From Oscarella lobularis (taxonomy: Eukaryota > Porifera > Homoscleromorpha > Homosclerophorida > Oscarellidae): DNA of 64,000 bases. Positions 20,659 through 31,958 of the stretch are shown here, piece after piece (the first letter of the stretch is position 1; each line of letters begins with the position of its first letter). The position numbers were made by a program, and so were the translations under genes. The DNA lies in the NCBI RefSeq assembly GCF_947507565.1, contig NC_089192.1, forward strand, positions 1,612,001-1,676,000, written 5' to 3'. The notes below the pieces were generated by a model. It had not been told where the DNA came from and made no database searches. It saw nothing but the letters and a program-made list of their open reading frames with translations.

Positions 20659-22354
20659 CCCATCTGGGAAATCGGCTTTTTTGTGCTCAAGCGGAAGAAA
20701 TACGTGCGAGAAATCACTTCGAATGGTTAGAGTATTTATTTATATACACGTCAAGACTCATAGCAAGCAGAAAAATGCATTGCTACGCGAGTACGAGGTC
20801 ACTTCCGGGTTGGCTATTTCAACGTCTAACTAAGCTATCGAAGCAGCTACAATATAAAGAGTTACCTGAACTTAACACGCTTGACAGTAAGTAGCTCCTA
20901 AAGTGCCAAAAGCGATTCTAGGAATTGCTAAATGAGAACGGGACGCCTTTTCATATGGGCCTGCAACACTGATCCCCACTTCAAAATGGCGCCCGCACAT
21001 GCGCAGTCATTACGAAAAGGGTCTATTGAAAATCTGCAAAACGACGTTGTTTTTCTTCTAAGTTTCACGTACATAAACTTGTCGCCTGCCGTCATTACAG
21101 ATTGGAATTATGGTTGGGATTATGGTTAGGAGTTTAGGGAGAGGGATAGGGTCGGCTTGTATATCTGGCCACACGAGATCCTTTATCTCCACTAAGCTAC
21201 GACTAACCGATGAGAGCAGTGACCTACTCACTCTTAGACACAGAACGATCCGGTGCGTGATCGAAGAAGGAGGAAGGGAGATGATATCACCACAACGATC
21301 TTGTCCAAGGGGACAAGGTTCTCCTTTCTTTTTGTTGCTTTCTTGTTTCATTCTTTTTCTTTCGTTTTCTAGAAAGAGAAGGAGAGCGCGTAGGGAGGCC
21401 GGTATGTTTTTATACCATCCACACATTATGTGCGTGGTGGCTTTCCCCGCTGCTTTTTCGATTGGATCAAAACCGTCCCATTGTTTTACGAATGGGGGAG
21501 CAAGGAGAGAAGGATAGGAAGAAAGGAACAATAATTATAGATTCACCGTTGTTTCCCACGTAGGTAAGCCTTCCATTTTTCTTCCCTATATATTTTCTTT
21601 CTTTTTAAAATTTTTATTGACTCCTTTGTAGGAGTGTGATGGGGGCTTCTATTGGTACTGTTGTACCTATCCCCTGCTCTCCTACCTTCAAAAAGAACTT
21701 TTGGAAGGATGAGAGCAGTGGTTTTTTACAGTGGATCGATTATACCTTCCTTTTTTCTTTTCGTGGTAAGAATGGTAATTGGAGATACTCTTGTACCTTA
21801 TTTTATTTCTCTTATTTAGAGCTGGAAGAATGGCTACGGTTCTCCGTGGGTCTGATGTCTTCCCAATATAGGTATGTCATATTCTTTTTTTTTTGTTTTT
21901 CAGTTCTAATCGTTCTTTTATTTATAGGGAGGCGCGGGGATGTGTTTACTACTTTTTGTATCCATCTCCTCGCCATTTTTCCTGTATAAAAGAGAAGAGG
22001 AAAGAAGTGGTGACACAAGGAGAGGTATCATTGAATAGTTTTCTATTTGCAATGATTTTTTGCACTCTTCTTGTTTCTAGGGATGAAGATGTAATGATGG
22101 TACATGTTTGTACCCGTTCTCTTCTCATCTTGAGGGAGATGAGAAACGGTTTTCCGTTCGTTACAATGGAAGGAGTTCAGGTAAGGGATTTACTCCTTCT
22201 CATTGGGGTTTTTATTACCGTATTACCTTCACTTTTTGCTGCATGCCGGTAAAAGTGAAGTTTTCTGCTTCTAAAGTTTTCACTGGTTAGTCACTAAAAC
22301 GGCATGCCGGTATAATGCGGGGATTGCCGTTATCGATAGAGATTGTGATGCAAC
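20659..22354. other. No recognisable gene
   Basis: Contains open frames on both strands at 21,058-21,531 that overlap each other and show no domain I recognise, and T-rich sequence with several GTAC-centred short palindromes (for example near 21,655 and 22,105). I could not assign a function. Confidence 0.4.
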
Positions 22355-23034
22355 CATAGATGTAATAGAAGAGGGATAGGCAACTCCCGTGTCACGTGAC
22401 CATTTTGCTGAGGCAAGGGTTGTTATGCCTGTAGTCTGTGTTTCCCGTATATTTTTACTTCGTTCACAGTATTTTTATTCGTTCTTCCGCTACTACTGTC
22501 TTCGGTCTGTTTAAGGTACCTGAAATATTGCTGCGAGCGCGAAAACCGCATCGCGATAGGTTTCCGATCGCACACTATCGCGGCCACACCCTCGTGACTA
22601 AAGTCGTCCCTCCTACGCGCTTACAACGAAGCGTGGGAGCTCTCCTCCGTGACGAGACGACGCGTACATGACTGGAATACGTACGATAAGCCATATTTTC
22701 GGCTAAAATTGCCATCTCGCGGAGAATTTGGCGTTTTAACGCGCGCCGGTCCGAGCCGGTCTCGCCTCTCTCATCCCGACGCGGCTGTCTGTCGCATCGA
22801 CAGTTACCGTGGGTCTTCAGTGTTCATTTCGGCATGTACGAATGCTATTTGCATCGCCGTCGTACACTTAGCAGCAGAGATATGAACATGTTCCTTTTCT
22901 CTGTGATAACGTTTTCTTATCCTGAAGATAATGCCGAGGAAGAAGAGGTTGACGTACAGAACGGTTCATGCGACTCCCTCGGCCTCTTCTCCCCTTCTAG
23001 ATACTGAGTAAGAGACTGATGTGACCTATCGTGC

Positions 23035-23811
23035 ATGTTATTCACCGCATGTCTCCATGGATTCAGGGTACTGCCTGCCTCTTGGCACAGAACCGATGAA
23101 CGCTGTGCTGCCGTCTTGTCCAAAATCGTCAATCCACCCACTGGCCAAGAAGATGAAGGGCCACTGTCGACCGTCGTGCTATTCTGTGCACGAGTAATCG
23201 CTAACGGATTGGAAAATCTGTTTGTCCGAGGCCGGAGAGTCTGCCTCAGTGACTGTCAGAAAAGGCTAGGTCGACGTTTTCTAGACGTCGACGTCACCCC
23301 GGCCAGTATCAGCGCCTTCGTGAATGATATGGAAAAGTACGCAATCTGCATTGGGAATCCTGAGGCCGAATACATTGAGTTGTTCGGAGCCAAGAAGGGC
23401 AATCTCCGCAACCGGTCGGGCGCCGTCAGCGCAACGCTCGACAGCCATAGTCCATTCATGGTCGAAGGTCGCCTGTACGTCAACACCATCAGGACCACCG
23501 ATTGCCATCTGCTTCTGACATCCGGCAAGACAACACGCTGCCGTCCTTGCATTAGGTTCCGCTTGGCACTGAGAATGATGGCCTCACGAGCACGAAAGGC
23601 GCGCAGCTTACATACCGGCAATTCATTTCTCAGAAGCCCTTTTCTCCGGGCCAAATTATCTGCTCTTGCTCGAGAGCGGAAGACGTCTCTTCAACGAATT
23701 CGCCGAATGGAAGCCGCCATCGAGTGCATGAACGAGGAAAGCAGTGTGGACGTCGAGCCCCCGGCTGACTATCTCAGACGCCCCCCTAGCGAAGCGGCAA
23801 CGAAAGCCTAA
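23035..23811 (+). pseudogene. P-like transposase N-terminal region (element A)
   Basis: The shared block LDSHSPFMVEGRLYVNTIRT, CHLLLTSGKTTRCRPCIRFR and LARERKTSLQRIRRMEAAIE matches the equivalent block in element B (LDTHSPFLYKGRYVRQTVTS, CRSCTSFRSALRLI, LANERKVSLQSIRRMAQKV). The CxxC-type cysteines could bind zinc. The gene stops 34 bp before the end of the convergent accessory gene, with no catalytic region between, so element A cannot encode a working transposase. Confidence 0.65.
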
Positions 23812-23844
23812 AAGTGCGTAGGGCATCCCTTTATTATTATTATG

Positions 23845-24858
23845 TTATTTTGGAGCCATTACATCAAATTCGCGCGCCAACGATTTTCTAAGGCCCTTTG
23901 TCTTTTTGGTTGTGGTCTGCTTAAGGTTCTTGTACTGCTCAAGCCAGGTGGATGTTGTGGAAAATCCACGCATGGTTATCCACAGACTGACAATCTCTCT
24001 CAACAAGGAAACGGCCAACAGTTCATCCGTTATTTCGACCGAAGCGTCGTCCCAACTTCTGCGAACCGCACTGTCATCCATGACAGTGTTCTCAAAGACA
24101 GCCTTCTCGCCGTCGCTGCTCACCAGCTGCTGTGCCAAAAGAGAACGGACTATGATTTCTACAGCCAGAAACAGCATGTAAGCTCTGTCCGTTAGCTTGA
24201 AAAGCCCTCCACGATCCACCCTCTTTGTCCAATCTCCTGTGTCCCCTAAGGTCGCCGCGTCGTCGTCACATTCTTCCATACTCTCTAAGCATGAGACAAT
24301 TTGCCTGCAGGAGTCCCCCTTTTTTCTGTATTTCTTCAACAGCTTCATCGGAATCGATCCCGCGGCATATCGAACAATACTGCATTCATCGAACGTCATG
24401 GAAGTCGAAAATGCTTCAGCAGCCGGAGATCCTATTTGAAATTGAGCCATCTCTTCGACCAACACCTCGTCAAAAATTTTGTGGTTGACGGACTGTATGT
24501 ATATTGGATCGGAGAGCGACAGTCCGATTTTCTTGTAGAGACTATCCCAGAAGGAGATCGTTCTCATTCGTGCCCGCGCGAACGTCAGAGCGGCGTGCTC
24601 TCGACGAGAAACGACTGAACGAAAGGTAGACTGTGTGTCTACGCAGCCTCTTATCACCGCAACAAGATCAGCGGCGCTGTCGCAAAGCGCGTCGTCCGAT
24701 GCGGCCAAAATCGCTCTCCCTTCCGCGCGAATGACGTCCAAACGAGAGTTCGACGTGGACAAAACTTCTTCGAAGAGAACACAATGACAAGCTCGGCGGA
24801 AAAGGGATGTTTCAGAGGCCATAACAACCCTTGCCTCAGCAAAATGGTCACGTAACAC
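23845..24858 (-). CDS. Accessory protein of P-like element A
   Basis: An uninterrupted 337-residue frame with start codon inside the right terminal repeat (MLRDHFAEARVVMASETSLF). Conserved with the accessory gene of element B throughout: NSRLD, STFRS, REHAALTFARAR, SVNHKIFDEV, CSIVRYAAGSIPMKLLKKYR, CLESM, VDRGGLFKLTDRAYMLFLAV, EIIVRSL, SWDDASVEITDELL, TMRGFSTTSTWLEQYK, KTKGLRKSL. I recognise this as a protein type met repeatedly in cnidarian and sponge genomes without a named function. No membrane segment or signal peptide is visible and it is rich in helix-forming residues. Its conservation beside the transposase in two diverged elements suggests a role in transposition or its control; that is inference. 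Confidence 0.75.
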   Translation of the reverse strand: MLRDHFAEARVVMASETSLFRRACHCVLFEEVLSTSNSRLDVIRAEGRAILAASDDALCDSAADLVAVIRGCVDTQSTFRSVVSRREHAALTFARARMRTISFWDSLYKKIGLSLSDPIYIQSVNHKIFDEVLVEEMAQFQIGSPAAEAFSTSMTFDECSIVRYAAGSIPMKLLKKYRKKGDSCRQIVSCLESMEECDDDAATLGDTGDWTKRVDRGGLFKLTDRAYMLFLAVEIIVRSLLAQQLVSSDGEKAVFENTVMDDSAVRRSWDDASVEITDELLAVSLLREIVSLWITMRGFSTTSTWLEQYKNLKQTTTKKTKGLRKSLAREFDVMAPK

Positions 24859-24959
24859 GGGAGTTGCCTATCCCTCTTCTATTACATCTATGATGCAACT
24901 GACGATATTAGCGCACTAGCCGCAGCGCGCTTCCGCAGATTCAGCTCGTCGCAATTGCC

Positions 24960-26413
24960 ATGCACGCGCCGACCAACAGAGTAGCTGAAGACGATTTTGA
25001 CGATCTCGACGATCTCGACCACGAGCAAGACATCTTGGCTTCGCTAGGTTGCTTCTCTGGAATGTCTTTGACACATGTGAGTGGCTTTTGCTTCAGATTC
25101 TACCGGAGAGACGTTCGCAAAAGCAAAAGGAAATCTTACACTATTGAGACGAAGTTGTCTGTTCTTCGAAAGTTGGACGAATTTCAGGGAAACAAATCTA
25201 AGACGGCAAAGATTTGCGGAGTGCCGCGACAGAGCGTCCAGGACTGGGCTAAAGAAAGAGAGAAGCTCCAAGGTATTCGCGATGACCGGTCTCTAAGTGT
25301 CAAGAGGAGACGGAAGATTCCACTGGAGAAGGATGACACCAAACGACGCCGTGTCTTTCCCCTGGATAAGTGATCTAAAAAGGAGTACTGTTAGCGGAGG
25401 AATGATACAGCGAAAGGCAAGGATCTGCTTTCAAGAACTCAATTTTTTTGAGACTTACCTTTAAAGCGTCTAATGGGTCGTTGGACCATTTTATCAAACG
25501 GCACAACCTCAGCTGTCAAGTTGTAACCTCAACTGGGCAAAAGGTGCCGTCGAATGCTGCGGATTTAGCAAAGGACTTTATTTCCTTTGTGCTGACCAAC
25601 AGAGAATCTAAAGGTCTACCACCCGATGCCATAGGCAACATGGATAAAACCCCAATGTGGTTCGATTTGCCTGCGTCAAAATCATATGATTTTAAAGGCG
25701 TTAAAGTTGTTCCGGCAAAGACCACCGGCAAAGAGAAGTTAAGATACACAGTTGTTTTAGCGGCAATGGCTAACGGTGCCAAACTGCCACGGTTAATTAT
25801 TTTCAAAGGGTTGAAAAATGTACCTAAAGGGTCTTTTCTTCCGACGTAAGAGTAGAGGTGAGCAAAAAGGGTAAATATCCGCCGACATGATGAACTCTTG
25901 GAAAAGTCGTGTTTGGAAAGCCAGACCTAACGGATTCCGGAAGCTTCAGTCAATGATTGTTTTAGACAGCGCTCCGTTTCATTTGAAGAAAACTGTTCTA
26001 TCATCTTTTAAGCAGCATTACAATACCGACGTTGGTTTTATTCCAGGAGGAATGACACCTTTATTGCAGCCTGTTGATGTACACTGGAACAAATCGTTCA
26101 AGACTGCAATGAAAGAGAAGTGTGGCTAAACTGGTTGGCAGAAGGTGAACAAGAATGCACACGCAGTGGCAAAAGAAAGTCAGCTTCGTATGAAATGATT
26201 GCGAGATGGGTATCGGAGAGCTGGAAAGCTTTGCCTAGCGATTTGATCCGACAGTCATTTATTCAGTGCGGAATTTTAAGCAGCAAATCTGAAGATCTTC
26301 ATTCACGTCTTCGACTGTTAAATGGAGGTGAAGACGTTGAATGCGAGTCGCACGATCCAACAGGTTTAACTGACGACGCAGACACACATGACCCTCTTAC
26401 CGACGAGGAATAA
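24960..26413 (+). pseudogene. pogo/Tigger-type transposase, frameshifted
   Basis: An N-terminal Psq-type helix-turn-helix (SYTIETKLSVLRKLDEFQGN, ICGVPRQSVQDWA), then a region matching the CENP-B-type domain (FKASNGSLDHFIKRHNLS), then a DDE_1 catalytic domain: GNMDKTPMWFDLPA (Asp 1), SMIVLDSAPFHLKKTVLSSF (Asp 2), FIPGGMTPLLQPVDVHWNKS (third acidic position). The C-terminus (WVSESWKALPSDLIRQSFIQ) is typical. The frame is lost near 25,374-25,447, 25,850-25,890 and 26,120, so no continuous protein is made. P-like element A inserted about 60 bp upstream of its ATG. Terminal repeats were not identified. Confidence 0.85.
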
Positions 26414-26991
26414 GCTAGCAGATTAGACGTTGTTGGTTCAGTTGTAGCGTTTTCAGCTCGTTTGCCTTGTATGTCTTAAACCTAACCCATGTTCATGCTT
26501 TATGTTTTCGCACTAAAGATCGGTTGAGGCGATTTCCCTTCGGTCGTTTGCCTACAATTACGCTTTAAAGTATCGTTGCTATGGCCTTATGGGACCGTTT
26601 TCTAGAGTCTACGCTCCAATTCGCGATCTGGCGTCCACGCGAAAAAGCATTAAAAGGAATACTTAAAACTTTTGTCGAGGCGATTTTTGATCTTTTGCCT
26701 AATTTCGAAGTTACAGTTTGCGACTTTGTTGTCATGGGCGTGGCTAACGCGCGCACTGCCTTCGACACCCAAAATGCAGTAAAGCGCACTTAACTAATTA
26801 CTGTGGTACTTCCTGAATCTTCTCTAATCTATTGCTAGCAAACTGTGCCTCGTAATAGGCGAAAAACGGAGAAACGGTATCGCAGTAGTGCTAGCGCGCT
26901 AGGCGTCACCAGGGGAACCTAACGGTCGCGTACGTTACGAGCCAATCACATGACCTTTATATGTGTACTTCGTCGAACGCCTACGTGCCTT

Positions 26992-27032
26992 ACATCATTG
27001 GAATCTTACGGGACAGAGGATTCCAATGATGT
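26992..27032. repeat. 14-bp-stem perfect hairpin
   Basis: ACATCATTGGAATC and its exact inverse GATTCCAATGATGT separated by 13 bp. No poly-T follows, so nothing suggests a terminator. It may be a recombination or fold-back structure inside a small non-autonomous element. Confidence 0.7.
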
Positions 27033-27065
27033 CATTCCCGATGACGCACGATGAACGACGCGGAT

Positions 27066-27112
27066 GCTAGCGCGCTTTAAAGTTGGGAAGTTTATGCGTG
27101 GGTGCACTGTAC
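27066..27112. repeat. End of a Tc1-type non-autonomous element
   Basis: GCTAGCGCGC followed by GGGAAGTTTATG and GCACTGTA matches the right end of the element at 54,395-55,409 (GCGCGCTAGC, TGGAAGTTTATG, GCACTGTA). The partner end was not found in this window, so this is a partial or diverged copy. Confidence 0.55.
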
Positions 27113-28631
27113 AGTATGAACAGTAAGTAGTGCCCCACCTGTTAGAGCTATCTGTGTGACGTAGTCCTAAAGTGAGCAAACCAATTGCAGCAGTTTTTTC
27201 ACTGCAAACTCTACCCACGGATACTATGGGATACTAGTGTCCGTGCTCTACCTATCTAACTGGTGCCAAGGTATACATGTAAATGAAATGTGACAGGTAG
27301 CCGCAGGTCGTCATTGTCATTGCTTGGCCAGCTCATGAACCACACCCGCAATTAGGGCAGCATTTGACCCTATATGGGCAGTGACTCAATTGGTTTAAAG
27401 ATGTAGGGATAACGCGTAGGAATAACGCGTCAGGACTCAAAGTACCATAGAAGCACTAATATGCAATTTACACTTATTTCACTACTTGGAAACGCGAGTT
27501 TTAGGTCTTTTGATGCCTATGCTCCTCTTGAGGGGAGGTGAGGGGGGGCACGTGCCCCAATGCCCCCCACTTGATCGGCCACTGTCTGTGTTCTGGGAAT
27601 TATGGGATTTATCGCGTCACTGCTCTCATGACCATGCACTAACGAATATCTATCTAGAAGGCTTGAAATATCTCTACCGCCACGTAAATAGCTAAAGCGT
27701 GGCAAAAGCGTACCTGGACATATGTTTTGTTCCCAAATTCCTTCATCGTGTAGAGTGATAGAGTACGGCACGGGTCCCAACAGGCTGTTCACGTGTCCAA
27801 ACTTCCATAGAGGAGATCCCCGCTTGAGTATAAATTTCTTTCTAATCAAACTTGTGTTTTGTCTTGTTCAAGTTCCAAACTATTCTCAGGAGGTGTTGAC
27901 AAGAGGTTTTCACCGACGCTATGGCTTTCTCCTAGTGGAGCTTTATCAGCTTTACCTCCGACGTGTGATGGTATAACAAAATGGTCCGGTATTCGGGACA
28001 CACCCTTTTAGTCTGATTTCCTGTTGCATCACATAGTCGGGCACTCATGGATTTAAAAAAGCCACAGGTGCGTTGGATTTAAAGCATAATTGCTATCATT
28101 TTTACCTGGTATTAGGTGTCTGTTCCATGATTCTACAAAGAACGTTATATCTATCCATCCTGCTGATTTCCATTGTAACTGAGGATACAGAAAATTTACC
28201 GCTGATATCCTTGAGGGAAATTCTGCTGTGCTCCACTAGGTCATTCAAACCACTTTTGATGGAATAATTTACTCGCTGATTCACATAAGCCCATATTCTT
28301 TGAATTTATTGGTTGTAGATAGCGTTTATATGAATGATACTTCTAATATCACCTGTTTTGAAGTAGTAAGAACGGAACAATTTCTCTCTGTGTCGCTCCT
28401 GAATTCAGCAAAACTGTTCTGCTCGTAAAGGGTTAGAAGTCGTATTTGAGCCCATCATCCGTAATAAGGGACGATAGACCTGTAAAGATGATTAGAAACA
28501 AGCCGATTGCTTTTAAGAACAGTTCTTGACTGGACTATTTCTCCGCTATGTCCGTTTGTTCCTGCAAAAGGAATAACGCCAATTTTTGTTCTGTTTAATA
28601 TTAAGTTTGTGTCCGAAATATTTGGCATGAT

Positions 28632-29640
28632 ATGAAATTGGATTTGCTCATCTTGCTGTTGTTGAATGAAGTAGTACTCCGGGCAACGGATTGGAATCAG
28701 TGTTTTGAGGCACTCGCATGCGCTTATCGTACAAGCATGATTGACGCCATCAACAATTCGCCCTTCTTCTTGGTTCACGGTCGAGACGCCCGTCTTCCGT
28801 CGAGCGCACTGTAGGGATCTGAACAGAAAATAACCGACGACAAAACGACTACGGCATTGTTCTCACTTCAAAGTTCCGCAGAGCCTTCAAGTTGGCTCGT
28901 GCCACTCAAACAGAAATCGACGTTCGCCGAAAGAGATACTATGACTCACGTTATATCGCCGTTTCCTTCAAACGTGGTTCTCTGGTTCTACTTCATACGT
29001 CCGTTCAAAACCCTGGTCTTTTGCCGAAGTTACGACGCCATTTTGACGGCCAATTTTGTGTTTGATGCCACCTCTCCGACGTTACGTACGAGCTTGTTCT
29101 TCTGGAAAACGCAGAAATCGTCCATGGCTCATGTTCAACGGATTGTTCGCTATTATCTTCCCGACGTTTTTCATCTTCGTTCTTCTACTCAAGCACTTTT
29201 GTCCGACACCGCCAATTTGACTACTGATCGCGATAAGGGTCCTACATCGGATGGATCACTGACCGCAAACGGGTCCGAGCCAGTCTTATCGCGCGACGGC
29301 GCAAGGCTTCAATCAGCGTCGAGGATCGTCATGGTGATCAGGATGTTGATTTCGCCTTCGCTACCGGAGCTCCACCGTTTGACGACACCAGCGCCGATTT
29401 CCTCTCGAATCAATCTTGCCCCAAGGATGGTGAAAGCTCTTCTACTTCGGACAAAGAGGATCTCAATGCAACAGAAACTGAGGCTCAGGTAACCCAGTAT
29501 CTTCGCTCTACTCCTACTTCTACTACTCGTACACATAATTCTTTGCGTCATAAGAGACTTATCGCGGTCTGCAGCAGAAGTGTTGACTGCATTCGGCTCT
29601 GGCAGCATCTCAGGAAGATGCCAAGACAATGAAGCCATTC
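28632..29640 (+). pseudogene. Gypsy-type integrase C-terminal fragment
   Basis: ATDWNQCFEALACAYRTSMI with NNSPFFLVHGRDARLP is the end of the integrase core of LTR retrotransposons. In a shifted frame it continues RAFKLARATQTEID, SFKRGSLVLLHTSVQNPGLL and KLRRHFDGQFCV, the C-terminal integrase domain that contacts chromatin/DNA. At least one frameshift and two stops separate the parts. No reverse transcriptase, protease or flanking long terminal repeats were recognised, so this is a solitary remnant. Confidence 0.8.
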
Positions 29641-30390
29641 TGTCTTTTTCGACATTCTTTAACTCAATAAGACATTGGAAAAACATCATTGTTTGCTTTC
29701 CGGAGAAGCACTGTCGCGGAAAGACATTGGCCACACCTAGCAATACTGCTGGCCTATTTGTCGACAAGAACATTCAAAGAAAAGGCACTGCGTCGAGCAC
29801 AATGACGGCTGTGAAGCGAAAGTATTTCTGCATTAGAGACATTATGTCTAAAATGGAACAAGACAAATCCCGCGCCAAAAAAGACTCTATTCAACAACCG
29901 TTGATAAACAGTCACAACCACGGACACACCAGAAACAGACTAGCATGGAAACGGTAAGAATGATTTCTGGTATTTGTAACATTTTGCGGTTCTCATATAT
30001 TAATTTTCTCGCCTTTTTATATTCCTACAAGCGACAAAGAAAATAAGATTTTGTTCATGCCAGAGTTCAACTTTTAATTTTTTTAAATTGGAAAAAACGA
30101 AGATTGTCGGTCTCACTAAATAGGTATTTTGAATAGGTCTGACTGTTTTGTGCTTGATAACGTACATCGCATTGAAGAAGGGCTGCAACAGCACGATTCT
30201 CTCCTGAATTTTACATTTCTTGCACTTTCTCTTATACATCAAAAAGCCATCCTTCAAAATGCGTTTGTATTGTTTTACTTTTATAGAAGCGAAGAACTCC
30301 GAAGTGGCAAAAGAATAGGGCAAGAAACAAACGCGTTGTTTCAGCAAAAATTATGGAGGCAGCAAAAAAAGAAATGTGTAAGACCCTAGT

Positions 30391-30465
30391 AATGAAATGC
30401 GTCCTAAATAATGAAATGCTTCCTAAATAATGAAATGCTTCTTAAATAATGAAATGCTTTAAAAG
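30391..30465. repeat. Short tandem repeat, about 19-bp unit
   Basis: Four copies of TAATGAAATGCTTCCTAAA with minor changes. Confidence 0.85.
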
Positions 30466-30910
30466 TTCTACGTCGTGCATTTTAAGGTACACGCCTTGCT
30501 GCATACGATGTAAAATAATGTCTGCATAATCGGATAAAGTAATCAAGAAAAGTTTACCTTTTCTATAAGTACTTGTGCGCTACGCATTTTCAAACTTCGT
30601 TGCTTGAAATAAAAGATACCGACATTTTCAGATTTGTAATAAATGGAAAAGTTAGGTGTACCAACTGCGGCTTATTAGTTATAAAACTATTGTCTTTAAT
30701 TGATGTTCTCTGCAGAAAGGAGTTCAATAAAGCAACCATACAGGGCTTTGGCGACGTTCTCTATCAGAGGAGCCGAGTTCTTGCTCGACAACTAAAACGT
30801 GTAGGCAATTCCAGGCATTATCAATGATGGAGCCGCCGCACGTACAAACCATTTCTCACTCATATACATACACACATACACTACACACATATGTGGCTTA
30901 CAATAAGGCA

Positions 30911-31110
30911 NNNNNNNNNNNNNNNNNNNNNNNNNNNNNNNNNNNNNNNNNNNNNNNNNNNNNNNNNNNNNNNNNNNNNNNNNNNNNNNNNNNNNNNNNN
31001 NNNNNNNNNNNNNNNNNNNNNNNNNNNNNNNNNNNNNNNNNNNNNNNNNNNNNNNNNNNNNNNNNNNNNNNNNNNNNNNNNNNNNNNNNNNNNNNNNNNN
31101 NNNNNNNNNN
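30911..31110. other. Assembly gap, 200 N
   Basis: Exactly 200 unknown bases, likely a fixed-size scaffold gap. The first known base after it is the first base of the terminal repeat of P-like element B. Confidence 0.98.
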
Positions 31111-31958
31111 CATAGATTAAATAAGAGGGGGATAGGCAACTCGCCGCTCACGTGAGTGATCTACTGAAGCAAGGGTTGAAACGGCGGACCCGTATGTTTA
31201 AGCCGTATTCGCGTCCTTTTTGCCATAAGCCGTGATTCGTTCAACTTTTCGCTGTATCGAATAGACCAAGGTAATACGCCTATGCTTCCACACACCTTCG
31301 AACGTCTGGTACGGCTTGCGCATTAGTCAAACTGCTCTCCCTTCATTTTCGTCCCTCTCAACCGATGTGTATGCATCTCACGATCCCGTTTGCTACCTCC
31401 GCTCACCCGCACAGTCATTCTTTACGTACCGCGGGGACTAATTTCTCCTATTTCGTGATTTCTTCGCTGGAAACTGCGGTTTTTGTAAAATGCGGGCCGT
31501 TACTACTCGTCCCTCTCATTTGGTGAATGTTCGATATACGTCGAAGGCACTAGTCTTGTACAGTTGGCCTTGTCCCACCTTACCGTACGTACGAATGTCG
31601 CGTTTGTCTCAATAGTCTTCTCCTGTACAGAATTGCAAGGATGCCAAGAATAAAAGGTTGAGGACGGTCCACAAGGGGCAGTCTACTGAAAAGAAAAATT
31701 GTCCTTGCCCTTCTCCACTTCTTCCGGAATTTCCTCCAGCTTCTTCAACTCCCGCTCCCTCTTCTCCTACTGATCTTCTCCCACCTCCAACAAGTACCAC
31801 TGCTGCCACCACCGCCACCACTCCTAATGCGTCTCCTGCCCAACCACCTTCTCCTTTACGTCGTCGTAATGACTTGTCCTCGCCGTGAGTACCAGTAGAC
31901 TACGTTCACAATACTTCATGTTGACGTTTCTTTTAATTAATGTAGCCACTGGCACAAG

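Larger units (their letters stand above)
22355..24892. mobile_element. P-like transposon A, transposase core deleted
   Basis: A 2,538-bp element with terminal inverted repeats of about 73 bp and a single mismatch seen (starting CATAGATGTAATAGAAGAGG, then GATAGGCAACTC). It is flanked by the direct repeat ATGCAAC (22,348-22,354 and 24,893-24,899; 8 bp if the last G is counted in the duplication). The CA start and 7-8-bp duplication fit the P superfamily. It retains the N-terminal region of the transposase gene (plus strand) and a full accessory gene (minus strand), but lacks the RNase H-like core seen in element B at 31,111-35,635. It lies directly upstream of a pogo-like gene at 24,960. Confidence 0.85.
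26414..28631. other. Repeat-rich intergenic stretch
   Basis: No gene recognised. Contains a perfect hairpin at 26,992-27,032 and a transposon end at 27,066-27,112 described separately. The small open frame at 26,581-26,793 shows no domain. Confidence 0.4.

Noticed and set aside
21058-21531. 157-residue minus-strand and 135-residue plus-strand frames
   Set aside because: Mirror frames over the same bases with no recognisable domain or splice context. Neither can be preferred.
26581-26793. 70-residue plus-strand frame after the pogo pseudogene
   Set aside because: No domain, no splice partners, and a competing frame on the other strand.
28857-29492. 211-residue plus-strand frame
   Set aside because: It is an alternative frame of the Gypsy integrase remnant; the neighbouring frame carries the family motifs.
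30792-31151. Frames across the assembly gap
   Set aside because: Most codons are N; no protein can be inferred.
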